Of a stretch of 64,000 bases of DNA, positions 46,324 through 57,514 are shown in pieces (position 1 is the first letter of the stretch; each line of letters starts with the position of its first letter). The position numbers were made by a program, and so were the translations under genes. The stretch is from Astrocystis sublimbata (taxonomy: Eukaryota; Ascomycota; Sordariomycetes; Xylariales; Xylariaceae). Below the pieces are notes generated by a model. That model ran no database searches and was not told the origin of the DNA. It saw nothing but the letters and a program-made list of their open reading frames with translations. The DNA is taken from the NCBI GenBank assembly GCA_022453515.1, contig JAJNNY010000047.1, forward strand, positions 124,001-188,000, read 5' to 3'.

Positions 46324-49300
46324 ATGACGACAAGTGTGCCATTCGAAAGTCAATTGCGACAAGCAGTTGAAGACTTCAAAACCGAGGCTAGGCTCAGCAA
46401 AGACGAACTACAGCATTTTTCGCTCAGCAAGTTCGACGATGTTCAAAGAGTAATAGCCGGCATCCAGCAACAACAAGAGAAGAGTAGACGACTTATGTAT
46501 TTGAAACGAATTGAGCCGTTCTTGAAGATGATGACGGAATATGGCAAAGTAGTTGATACTTTTGTCAACGCATCGACACTATTGGCATTCATATGGGTGG
46601 GTAAATCATCCCAACTTCTCATCGAGTCAGATCGTTGATGCATAGTTCAGGGTCCTATGAAATTCATCATCATGGTAAGATTGATCAACCCCTTTGGATT
46701 GAAAGAGATCTAATCTAAGCTTTGGCAGGTTTCCTCGACCCTGCCCGCTGCTTTCGCAAGTCTGTTGAAGATGTATGAGCAGATAGGCGAGCAAGTACCA
46801 TCGCTATCACTGTACAAGGAACTTTTCGCCAACACTCCACATATGCAAGACGTCTTGGTGCTCATCTTTAAAGATATTTTGGCATTTCACCTAGAGGCAT
46901 TCAGATTCTTCAAGCAGAAAGGTCGCCCTCCATTGATAAGTATCTAAGATATATGCTAACATCTGTTTAGTTTGGAGGCAGCTATTCACGTCCACATGGA
47001 AAGGCTTCGAATTGAAGATCATGGATCTCCAAAACAACTTCAAGCGTCACTTTCAGCTCATTGAAAGCAGGGCGAGTTTAGTTGAGTATCAAGAGATCCA
47101 GAGTTTACAGCAAATTAATGCTGCCAAAATTCAGGAAATCCATCGTCAAAGCCTTTCTAGCCGGCGAGAAAGCGTGTTGCGTTGGCTTTCACCCGTTAAT
47201 ACGGAGGCAATTCATGAACGCCATGTGAGAGCTAGGTCTAGAAACCCAGCTGCCGGTAGGTGGCTTGTGGAAGACGGCCGGTTCCAAAAATGGTTTGATC
47301 CAGTGTATTGCTTGTCGCCCCTCATCTGGTTGAACGGGCCACCGGGAGCGGGTAGGTCATCTCAAAGGCATCCACAATCATGAGTATAATTCTAACTAGC
47401 CGAATAGGGAAAACAGTGCTTGCATCCGTGGTAATTGAGGAAGCAAGAAAAGTTTCTGATATTTCTGTGATATTTTTCTATTGTTTCAGGAACGATTCAA
47501 GAGACAGTTTCGTTTCGGTGGCGCGAGGGCTTCTCGCGCAGCTGGTTACCCACCACGACACACTAATTGACTTGCTGTATGGCGAAATGTCAACAAAAAG
47601 TGGTGAGGTTATCTTATCTAGCTCAGACACAGCAAAGCGCTTGCTTCAAGTTGCCCTTGGAATACGGAAGAGATACATCATCATCGACGGTCTGGACGAA
47701 TGTCCTCGAAATGAACGCAAAGACATCTGCGACTGGTTCTGCCAGGTTATCGACTCACTTCCACGAACGGATATGGACCAGATACGCTGCTTATTCATCA
47801 GTCAAGATGACGGTGTTGGACGTAAAGATATGTCCAACATTCCCGCCATCAGTTTTACGTTTCAAGATAATCGACCCGATATTCAAGCATATGCTACGGC
47901 TCGGCAAATTGAGATTGAACAAAAGTTTGGAACGTTTGGAGACAAATTGAACATTGCTGAAACTGTCACAATCAAATCCCAAGGTAATCGAAGATACCGA
48001 ATGTTGCCTACGTTTGGCTAAATTGAGTACAGGAATGTTCATTTTTGCAAGATGTGCGCTTGAGGAACTTTACCAACAGCCTTCACGCAACGACCTTTTA
48101 GCTGAATGGGGGGCTGAGACCTTTCCTACTGAGCTCGATGAACTGTAAGAAACATCGGTTTCGAGATCCTCATACACTCTTCACGAAAATTGACTGTGAC
48201 CTTTAGTTACGAACGTATTCTGAACCGAGTCCTACACAAAACCCCCCAGAGATCACAACAGGTGACGAGGCGATTACTGTCTTGGATCGCATGTGCTCAA
48301 AGACCTTTACGATGGCAAGAAATCCAAGCTGCAATAACTATAGACTTGCATAAAGAGAGTATCAACGATGAAAACTTGCGGCTAATAGATAACGTGAAGG
48401 ACTTTTGTGCTTCTTTAGTGTTCGTTGATGTGGATCATATCGTGGAACTGATTCATCCCACACTAAGACAGTGAGTCCAAACCTTCAACTAACAAGCTGT
48501 AATGTTTTACTAAAGGGCCCTTTTTATTTAGGTACCTCCTGAGATAAGAGCTAGTCAAACAACCTGATGTAGATCGAGAGCTCTGCGATCTAAGCTTAGC
48601 GTACCTCTGTTTTCCAGACATCAACCAAACGAATATTGGAGCCCGAATGGACGAGGCTGTTGAAGCGGGAGTGTTCGTATTCTACGACTACGCGGTGATC
48701 AATTGGTCTCGCCATCTTCTCTCCTGGCTTCCCCACTCGAAGGAGAGTGAAGTTCACGAGATGGGTGAACAACTCGAAGTAATGTTGGATCTTCACTTCG
48801 TGAAATCGACCAAGCTGCATCCGGTATCCCAAAAAATGCAAGAGAACCTTAAAATGTTGGAAGTGCTTGATATCTATGATTCCCTTACACAGATCATAGT
48901 TTGGACGCGTAAATCAAATCTCGCATGGATATCAGAAGACGACACACCCTCTCTCGATTTCCCAACAATCACGAGAAACTTTCGATCAGCTCTAGAACGA
49001 ATCTCAAGCAACGTTTCTTCCCCATCAACACAACACGCTTTGGAAGAATACTGCGGCTGTGAGCCTTTCAAGTGTCCGAAGCAATTTTGCCAGCACTTCT
49101 TTAGGGGATTTCGTAAGCCCGAAGACAGAGACAAACACGTTGCTCGTCACGACCGCGCCTTCACGTGCTTAGTTGAAGGATGTCCGATCACGACTATAGG
49201 ATGCACAAGCGAAGGAGATCTCACAAAGCACATGCGGGAAGCCCACCAAATTTTCGACTGCAACGACTTCCCAGAGCCCCCTGCGAAGGGCCCAAAGCTC

Positions 49301-49492
49301 CCGAAAACGCCTGCGACTTTCAAGTGTCATCAATGCCACAAAAGATTCACCCGTGGCAATAATTTACAATCTCACTTTATAACTCATACAGACGAGCGTC
49401 CCTTCGTATGTACAGTTTGTAGTAGAGCATTTGCCAGGAATGGAGATCGGCGACGGCACGAAAAACGCCACAAGGAAAATGTTCGTCTGTAG
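46324..49492 (+). pseudogene. NACHT (NLR-like STAND) gene with C2H2 zinc fingers, interrupted by an in-frame stop
   Basis: Exons 46324-46596, 46651-46674 (24 nt), 46729-46921, 46971-47351, 47408-47983, 48033-48144, 48207-48470 and 48532-49492 hold one frame. Order: a DUF7708-like helical domain (LAFIWGPMKFIIM, EQIGEQVPSL); Walker A GPPGAGKT near residue 286, its codons split by an intron; Walker B YIIIDGLDEC near 381; a winged-helix-like region LLSWIACAQRPLRWQEIQAA; then Cys/His fingers ending FKCHQCHKRFTRGNNLQSHF and FVCTVCSRAFARNGDRRRHE. A TAA at 48545-48547 stops the frame after codon 612, yet coding resemblance continues directly after it (ELVKQPDVDRELCDLSLAYL). So the full-length protein of about 926 residues is not made unless the stop is bypassed; a 612-residue NACHT protein may be. 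An acceptor at 48594 would also keep frame but drop conserved residues. The family senses non-self and triggers fungal cell death. Confidence 0.75.
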
Positions 49493-50000
49493 AGGAGATC
49501 TGAAGACATGTGGCTCTTGGGGATGCGGGAAGCGATTTCATGGAGCGAACACGATGAATCTTTATTCGCAAACAGATGTTCAAATAACGCGCATTAAACC
49601 TCTCGCAGATAATGGAGCGACGGAGTCCCAGAAGCCACAGGCTGAGAGATAACAACAACAACAACAACCAAGAGTTTCTTTTTGATTTGGAGAAAGCGAA
49701 CACAATAGACATTCGAAATACCTGAGCTATCATCCCTATTAAACCACAGCTTTTTAGATCATACTTACTTTTTCCGATCCTAGGAAAAGAGGCAACCCTT
49801 ATATTTGACGAATTTGCATCATTTTAGGCCCACTCTCATTTGGAACATTGGCTTTATGTAACATCTAGGCACTAACTAGGTATGAAAGTCTCTTATAGAA
49901 CTTGTTCAATTTAGCGATCGATTTACTACAAGGTGGAAATGTATCAAGATTCATAGCGTTGCACCGATACATTTAGCCCAAGAACAAGTTTCTACGAAAT
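49493..50000. other. Intergenic, convergent 3' ends of NACHT and gasdermin genes
   Basis: About 500 bp with a (CAA)n run near 49651. No gene was seen. It should hold the 3' UTRs of both genes. Confidence 0.5.
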
Positions 50001-50945
50001 CTACAAAACCCACCCTATCTCGACTGTTTGTTCATCAACAATGTCAAGCTCATGTTCCGATGTTGGGATGTCAGACTCTCCCAGGTCCAAAACTTCTTCT
50101 CCGTCCCCAGCCCTCCCTACATACTCATCATCGACCATAGTAGCCCCTTTATTGAACTCGTTTGAAGTCAACCCGCCGGGTCTCCGAAGTAGCCAATGCT
50201 TTTTATATACCAGCTTGCGCACTCTTATTCCTGCGATGAAATCTGTGGAACTTTGAAAAGCTACCTCGTCTCTCGTCTCTCTCGCCATGCTGACCTTCGG
50301 GCCAACTTCAAAGGGTACGCCTACAAGGGGGTGTACGCCAACTTCCAAGACGGCCCCCCTTTCCTTGGACTTGGCAGCTTTGGCTCTTGGACCTCGTGCT
50401 ATCTTCAGCCCGGTAACCACTATAAATATTTGTGAGCAGCTATCTTTGGGAGTAAGTGCTACTATCGGAGTATTGTACTTAGTCGATGACCTGACTAGTA
50501 AGAAGCACTCACAGTATACAGGCTCATAGCCAGTCCCTTCGATGTATTCCTTCACATCCCCCATAGCCATGCTTTCCCTCAGGTACTCCGGAGAAGGGGC
50601 GAAGTAAATGGTGTCGAGCTTGCGGACGCTCAATACATCCATATCGCTTTTCCCATGTTTCCCGGACACCTCACCACCAACGCCCCCGAGACCCATAAGC
50701 TTGGCCACGACTCCGTATTCTCCGGACCGCAGACGTGAGCGAGTAGCTTCGAACCCCTCCTGGTGGCTGCAAAAGAGCTGGTTGTGAGGGATCGGTAGTC
50801 GGCATTCTTCGTTGATTGGCGGCTCGTCTGCGTTGGCGATGTCTATGATGAGAGACCCGAGCTCGAGAAGACCACCTGCGTCTGGAGGGTTGATGGAGAA
50901 ATTAGGGGCGCGGTGGTATTTGGGGACGAGAGACGTGCTAGCCAT
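50001..50945 (-). CDS. Fungal gasdermin-like protein (HET-Q1/RCD-1 family)
   Basis: Two exons on minus, 50945-50513 and 50419-50001, give 283 residues. The 93-nt intron (GTGAGT...TATAG) is a multiple of three and has no stop, so it is easy to miss. Removing it yields YEPVYLVTGLKIARG, a core motif of the family. Other marks are a start with LVPKYHRAPNFSI, CRLPIPHNQLFCSHQEGF, LDTIYFAPSPEYL, a pair of beta-strand segments EVGVHPLVGVPFEVGPKVS, and DFIAGIRVRKLVYKK. The last 65 or so residues are acidic and likely form the inhibitory tail. Family members are kept inactive by this tail; a protease removes it and the N-terminal part permeabilises the plasma membrane and kills the cell. The length is close to HET-Q1. 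The neighbouring S8 protease gene supports the call strongly. Pore activity is inferred. Confidence 0.82.
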   Translation of the reverse strand: MASTSLVPKYHRAPNFSINPPDAGGLLELGSLIIDIANADEPPINEECRLPIPHNQLFCSHQEGFEATRSRLRSGEYGVVAKLMGLGGVGGEVSGKHGKSDMDVLSVRKLDTIYFAPSPEYLRESMAMGDVKEYIEGTGYEPVYCECFLLVRSSTKYNTPIVALTPKDSCSQIFIVVTGLKIARGPRAKAAKSKERGAVLEVGVHPLVGVPFEVGPKVSMARETRDEVAFQSSTDFIAGIRVRKLVYKKHWLLRRPGGLTSNEFNKGATMVDDEYVGRAGDGEEVLDLGESDIPTSEHELDIVDEQTVEIGWVL

Positions 50946-51333
50946 GATTCTTCCAAGTTACAAAGTCGTCAATCTCGCATAGAGGATTCTAGCTGCGCGA
51001 AAATAGCGGCTTAGGGAGGAGTTCAAGTCCACTGCGGGGTTCCAGATATCGAGGTAGTATTTTGAGGCTGAGCTTACGCACATTGCAGCCAGGATGATCT
51101 ACAGCCGTCTAATCAGAATGATAGCAAATGGTATTAACTTGAATTGAACTAAAGTCATTCATAAGTTATGCAGCGCTACAAGAGGAAAGTAAAAGAGCTG
51201 AGAGTCAATAAATATATATTTATCTCATCCTAAGACCTTGTTCGTAGAGTACAATGCCATCTATTAATTACATCTATGTTCATTATATATCTCACTGATG
51301 GCACCGGCTGCCTTTCATGTGTTAATGTTTCGT
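50946..51333. promoter_or_regulatory. Spacer between S8 protease and gasdermin
   Basis: About 390 bp between the stop of the protease and the start of the gasdermin, both on minus. It must contain the gasdermin promoter and the protease 3' UTR. It is AT-rich around 51190-51300. No specific element was recognised. Confidence 0.45.
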
Positions 51334-54136
51334 TCATAGCCCCTCAAGAACATCTTGAATGTCCCTGCCGACTTCATCGAGGCTCTTGCCATCAGCAAAC
51401 AGGTTCTGAGGCTGGAGATAGTCATATCCATCCCTCTCGGTACACATGTCTTCAAGAACAGCGCACATGCCCTCGAACCTCTTCAGTCGTTTCATATTCC
51501 CGGGCGATAGTCGACCCCGGCTGCCGGCAAACTCGAGCACGTTCGCGGCAATGCCAGCTGCCACGGGGGTTGCAAAGGATGTGCCTGATTTATATACTGT
51601 TTTGCCCTGCCACTTGGACTCAACAGCCACGCCAAGGGCCGAGAAGTTCAGAGCCTTTTTCAGTGGGCTGGGATTCATCGCCCCTTTATTCCCTTTGCCG
51701 TCGCAAGCGTGCACGCATATCACACCCGAGCCACGCGCGGGCCGCGATCGCCCTCTGTTACCTCCCTCGTTGGAAGCTGCAGCGAAAAGCAACTTGTCTG
51801 CCTTCAGCGCCCGGTCTATGGCGGCATCGATCTCGTCGTTCTTGTCGTAGTACCCGAATGACATGGAGATAATGTCTACGTTCCATTCCGTAACTGCGTA
51901 GTCGATTGCCTGCTAGTCGTTAAAACGGGAAACCCGAGATGGATGTGACATTTGCATGGGTTATAGTAGTCTGCACTTAAAGCTCGTTTGGGGTCTTCGA
52001 CGGTGGGTGGTAGGATGTTTCGAAAAGTCATAATGCTAACTTACCTTCGCAATAGAAGATAGGCGATCGCCATCAAGATGCTTCCCTTCACAGATCTTCG
52101 CAATGAATATTTCAGCCGATGGCGCCATCTTCAGAATCAAGCGAGCTACGTGGGTTCCGTGACTGTATGCGTCGCTGTGATCGGTCGGTCTAGATCCCAC
52201 AAAAGCTCGGCAATCACGTATTCTAGACGAACGGAGTGCACCTTTAATCATCTTATCAGTTGGGTCAACGCCTGTGTCAAGGATGGCGACCCGGATGCGA
52301 GGCGGCGACGGTGTGTTCGAAAGCGTCTCTGCAAACCCAGGTTGCCCCATACGTAATGATCGAATGTCATTGAGAAACGGCTCAAGGTTTTCCAATAGCT
52401 CCTTAGCGTATTGAACTTTGACATCATCACCACTTGTCTCGATATCGTCGAAAAGGTGCAATTTGGTCCGAGAAGATTTCCGTTTCTTCTGTCTTTTCGG
52501 GACCGAAAGAGCAGGGATGTTCTGGAACGCTTGCGCTGCCGCGCCAAAATTGGACACGAGTAGTTGGAACAGCGGGTTAACGACACACTTGTACAGCATG
52601 GCCAGGGATTTCATGTCCGGCTTAAATCCGGAGAGACTTGACCTCTCTACGATAGCCTCGAACTCTAGACACGACTTGGCAACTTGGCGATACCCGTCTG
52701 AGAGCTCTCCGACCCAGTCCTCGTCGTCTAGGATTCTCGCTAGTCGAACGACGTTGGATCTCTCGCCGGTTTCGAAAGATTCATCATCTTCAGTCCAGGG
52801 CACCTGCGCGTTGGCCTCTAGCTCTAGGATGAGGACGCCGAGAGCGGCAACATCTTCCGCTTGAGGTTGTCTCTCGTTGCCCGGTGCATCGCCAATAGTA
52901 CAGGAGATAAGGGGTCGCCGATTGTCGATGCCACTGTTGGGCGAAGGATACGGGAGGATAAATACATCATCTTGCCACTGTTGCTGGAGCCAGGGACTGC
53001 CATACAGCATGAACAAGGACCACGCGAGAAACACGCCGATAAGCTTCCTATCCAACTTCTTAAGTCGGAGAAAATTGCTGCGACTTGGCTCGGGCTGTGG
53101 GGTTACACCTAGAAGTAAGTCTTTAAGTCGGGGTAGCTGGTCACTTGCGCTATCCCAGCTTTGCATAATGGTTTCCCAGACAGCGGATAGACCGAACGAG
53201 ATACTCCGACTAGGAGGGTCAGGCTCTGTGCTGCTTGAGCAGACGCGATAATTATAGATAAGATCCTCACTCGAAAGCATGGCGCTAGTTGAACAAGTTA
53301 GAATACCGTGACAGCTCGCACTTGACTAAGGTGTAGACTTACAGATTGAAAAACGCAGGCTTCCAAGTATGTTCCTTGCACTTGCACAAGAGCATCTCTA
53401 TGAGCCCACTTTGGAATCCAGATAGGTGTAATCGCGCCAAGTGCTCTTCCTGGCATGCCACGGAGGCCGTCAACTGCGCGAAAAGAGTGGAGGATGCGGC
53501 GCAGAACTGATGAGCATCGTTGATCGCCTCAATCTCGGCCGCAGTATAGTCCTCCAAATCAACTTCAATGTTCCATCGGCTTGGCGCGTCATCTACCACG
53601 GATAATAGTACGTTCTCAAGTCTTCTTAGGTGGTCGCGACAGCGGTTCGTTACGGCGTGGGAGAGAGGAAGCATAAGGGACATTGTGTCCTGCGTACCAA
53701 GTTGTCGAAGCATATCAAGTCGGGGGAATGGGTTGATCGATTGCTTAACGTCCTGCTGCACCTGGGTCCTCGTATGTCAATGTATTGTTATAGGAATGAC
53801 TGAATGGGCGCTATTCTGACAAACCTCGGATAGGTTGGCATTATCCATTAACGTTGCCTCGAATATGTGCAGTAACTCGTCGAATGCAGCGACCAGACGA
53901 CTCTGGTCCTGGTCGACGCGATTTAGCTCGGCATGCTGAAGTTTGATGGGTAGGCTCTTGATATCTGATCGAAGAAGGGTTATGCTGTCCCGCATCAGTA
54001 GAGCATCTGCATCTTGTATGACCGGAGACTTCTGATCAGGCAAGTCTAAGTAATGCCGGCTACTGGGCGGAGGGGGGCAAATGACGGGGTGGACGGCCCG
54101 CAAAAGGTCGAGTCTGGCACGAACCACGGCGTTCAT
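51334..54136 (-). CDS. Subtilisin-like (S8) protease with DUF7580-type region, HET-Q2-like partner
   Basis: Four exons on minus, 54136-53825, 53761-53343, 53284-52045 and 51909-51334, give 848 residues. Residues 1 to about 290 are helical and without known motif. About 300-460 match the DUF7580 pattern seen at the front of fungal incompatibility proteins (LIGVFLAWSLFMLYGSPWLQ, DVAALGVLILELEA, LSDGYRQVAKSCLEFE). The protease domain follows, with the full triad: Asp580 in VAILDTGVD, His619 in SHGTHVAR, Ser768 in SGTSFATPVAAG, and oxyanion Asn704 in AAASNEGG. There is no signal peptide or propeptide pattern, so it acts inside the cell. It lies directly upstream of the gasdermin in the same direction, as expected for the protease that cuts it. 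The large N-terminal part probably senses or regulates. A cytosolic S8 protease with this layout is typical of fungal death loci. Confidence 0.85.
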
Positions 54137-54703
54137 TGATAATGATACAATGCATTATCTGTTTAGATGTTGACGAGCTCGGAAAGAGAGGAATTGCATT
54201 AAACTCTTCCTGTCTACTTTGTGAACAAAAGTAGGATTTTGCTTGAAGAGTGTGTAAGCTTGGTAATACCTCAGGCAATGACACTGGAGATGACGGGCTT
54301 CCCCGCTTCGAAGATCTTATCCCTGGCATGTATGGATGTCCAGCTGGCTTACGGCTGCAACGCGCCCCTCTGTAAGCCTCACCTCGACAACCGGTGTTTA
54401 ACCATGAAGATCTGAGCAAGCAGATCAAGGTGACTGCCACCAGATAGGGCAAGCCTAAAGTGTCATGATGTAAACTCCCACTTGTTTCACGATATATTGA
54501 TGGTCATTACATGCGGATCGCTTCAAGAGCTTACTCTTATTTCCTCCAAGCAAGTGTCGGACTTACTATGAACTGGGCTCCGTTGGAGGGAGCCGCATGC
54601 GTCAATAGAAGGCACTGCTCAAGAATCGGAAGCCATCAATTTCCATCCAATGCGCCTATAGTGCTCAGGACTTGACTATTCGCTGACACGGGGAGAGGCC
54701 AGT
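54137..54703. promoter_or_regulatory. Divergent promoter between S8 protease and C2H2 gene
   Basis: About 570 bp between the two start codons. No domain-bearing frame lies here. Shared control of the protease and the zinc-finger gene is possible but only inferred. Confidence 0.4.
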
Positions 54704-57370
54704 ATGGAAGGTCTCACTCTGCACAAGCGGCGCCGCCCAATGGAACTGGAGCCTAATCCGAAGTCTCGATCGCCTTCGTCCACTCCAGGCTCAATAACTT
54801 CGCACCTGAAATCCTGGCGATCCTCTCGCGATGATTACACGCCATATCCCCTATTCCAGAGGGATAAGCGAGCATCTTCAGTGCATTCAGATCTTTCTAA
54901 CCCAGTGCCAAAGATAACAGACACAACTCTGTATGATTTATCGGATAAATGCTATAGCGCGTTTGAGAGGTTGCTGGAAGCTGAAGGTGATATTCAATCA
55001 CCTACTGATGAGCCCGATTGTTCGGTTCGACAAGATCTACCTGGCCTGAAGAACAGCTTTTCGTTCTGGGTAGAATATACTGGTGCCCTCGCTCCTGTCG
55101 GTGCGTCTCTCGACGATCGGCTTGTTGGCTATGTGGAAATCAAAGAGATGATCATTGAGCTCCTTGAAATGGTGGAGAGACATGCTTTTCTGTGTGAGTG
55201 TAAACGTCTTATGACCTGCTGATCACCTTTGTATATTTTCCCTTCCCTTACAGAGACACTGACGCTTATGATCCAGTGGAAAGAATCAGCGCGTCCGAGG
55301 AACCATCCCGATGGGATCAGTCGTTGTCAGGCATTAGCGCTGCGCTTGACAGACTCCATTTCTTAGCAAGCGCTATACGAAAAGCTTCTTCCACGAGGAA
55401 GTTCGGAGAAGAGGTCCTGCTCAACCTCGAAACCGACGAGGAGGTTCTGTTCAAGATCACTGCCATCGCATATGTAAAATGGAAGTTCCCAAAGGCGAGG
55501 AAAGGTCTGAGAGAACATCTCGGATTCACAATCGCGGCTCGACGGAAACTGATGTCAAAGAAGAGTCACCACGCGAATAAACTTGCGACAAGACGTAGAC
55601 ACCCTACATCTGCCGACCTGGAGGGTGAATGGCCGGATCAGTCCGCGGAAATGTCGAACACTGCAGGGTTTCAATACGTGCCACCGCTGATGCCACGAGA
55701 AGAAAACACGTTATCGAAACGTCCTGCAGCTGGCACGGAGGTTACTCAGGCTTCGATACTCAACCCTCACTTGGTGGTCAAATACATCCACCACAGCAAG
55801 CCTACGCTATCCATTCGGAGTCAGGGCACATCACGTCGAGATGAGTCCTTAAAGCAAAGGTATCCTCCATTGCCAAAGGTCGAGGCAGGTGAGCGTCACG
55901 TGCCCTGCCCGTACTGTCGACAGCCGCTTCGAGCCGCTGAGCTCAGGGGCAGCGAAGGAGCCGACTTCTGGGAGTATGAGACCCCCCCCCCCTTATGCTG
56001 TCGGGTGCAACAATGATTCATCGATGCACTAATGACTGACAATATACTAATCATGTGATTATAGGCGCCACATTGACAACGATCTGCAGCCTTATGCCTG
56101 TATTTTTACTCAGTGTGTCGCGCAGTTCTTCGTGCATCGGTCGGACTGGGCTCAGCACATGAACACCGCTCATGGAACCGACTGGCCCCGCAGGGTGCAT
56201 TGCGCGACATGGTTTTGTGATCTAGGACATGCGCACGTGGCGGAGTTTGATAACGAGGCCGATTGGAGATCACACATGCGCGATGCAGCTGAGCATCCAG
56301 GCCGGAAGAAATCGCCGACTGAGGCCCAACTAAAGGCGTTAGAGGTGAAGAAACAGCAGTTTGCCCTCCGCGACGAATATGTCTGTCCTCTTTGTGAGGA
56401 AATTCCTGAAAAAATCAGCGTCGTCGGCGATAAGGGGAATCCAATGGACATGAAGAAGACCCTTGAGGACCACATTGCACGACATATTAAAGACTTATCG
56501 TTTATATCACTTCCAGTTCAAGAGGTTGGGGAGGGACATGAGACAGCAGACGACTCTAATACGTCAGATGATACTAAAACAAAAGTCTCAACTAGTGGAT
56601 CTGCTTTTTATCCACCTACAATATCTGAGTTGATGGCTACTATGTCGCTCCGGTCCGTTGATTGTCTCGACGGCCCTACAAGCACTAACATCCCCGGCGT
56701 TATTAACAAGGAAAATCGCTACACCACCTGGAAAAATCGGAGGAATAACAGCGACGATCACCATCCGTGGCGGGACAATACCTACTCTAGAGAGATGCGG
56801 CGTCGTGATATTGATGAATTCAAATTAGCTCTCAAGGGGCTATCGAGCCAAAGCCGAACGACGCAGAATGATACTGTCGACGCATGGCTGTACGATACCG
56901 ATCCGCTACATACTTCCTTAGACATCCCAATATCACTACAGGTCTCATCAACCGTTGCTACCGCAAGGCCCCAATTTGAGGATAACATCCATCAGCCTGA
57001 GCGCCTTAACACAAAGTTGGAACAAAAGGATCAGATCCAGATTGAACCGCGACCAACTCCAGAGGCACTTCTGAGTATGGAACCGGAAGCTCACTGGATC
57101 CCCGCAGAAATGAAGTGGCGGGACAACGGCGGACGTCGCCAACGAGATACATCCAATCAAGACACCATACTAGCCGACGGGTTTCAGAAAGGGCTTGGGA
57201 CCGTGTTCTCGCGTGCTCAGGTCAGAGATCCAGCCTCTCGCCGTCGTTCGATACACCCGGAAATAACCCAAACGAGACACCCGACTGAATCACTAACGTC
57301 CGGGGTAGATACAGATTACGATCTCACGCCCCTTCCTGGGGTACCCCCTCTACCAGGACAGCTAGAATAG
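54704..57370 (+). CDS. C2H2 zinc-finger protein, AcuF-like fungal family
   Basis: Three exons, 54704-55193, 55277-55973 and 56065-57370, give 830 residues. The N-terminal region (about 85-300) is helical: LSDKCYSAFERLLEAEGDIQ, FWVEYTGALAPVGASLDDRL and SLSGISAALDRLHFLASAIR, the pattern of a common fungal family. A zinc-binding part follows: HVPCPYCRQPL, then across the second junction FWERHIDNDLQPYACIFTQC with WAQHMNTAHG, a CATWFCDLGH segment, and YVCPLCEE with HIARHIKDLSF. This resembles the AcuF-like C2H2 module. The C-terminal 250 residues are disordered. The family function is unknown; members often sit near NLR and other incompatibility genes. A run of about ten C at 55981-55991 lies just inside the second intron. 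Confidence 0.75.
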
Positions 57371-57514
57371 CGTATTATATAAATAATGAACAATCTTATT
57401 AAAATCAAGTTATAAGATCTAGATAAACTTTTAACACAGCGCTACACAAGGGCTACGCTTAATTGATTTTAAATAAATAATATAAAACAACATATATTAC
57501 TAAAGCATCAGTGA
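57371..57514. other. AT-rich spacer
   Basis: About 145 bp of very AT-rich sequence between convergent genes. It probably contains both polyadenylation regions. Confidence 0.4.

Noticed and set aside
48471..48594. A longer intron that would remove the in-frame stop of the NACHT gene
   Set aside because: It keeps phase, but it would delete a stretch that reads like conserved coding sequence, and the acceptor at 48531 after a T-rich tract is better. Kept only as an alternative.
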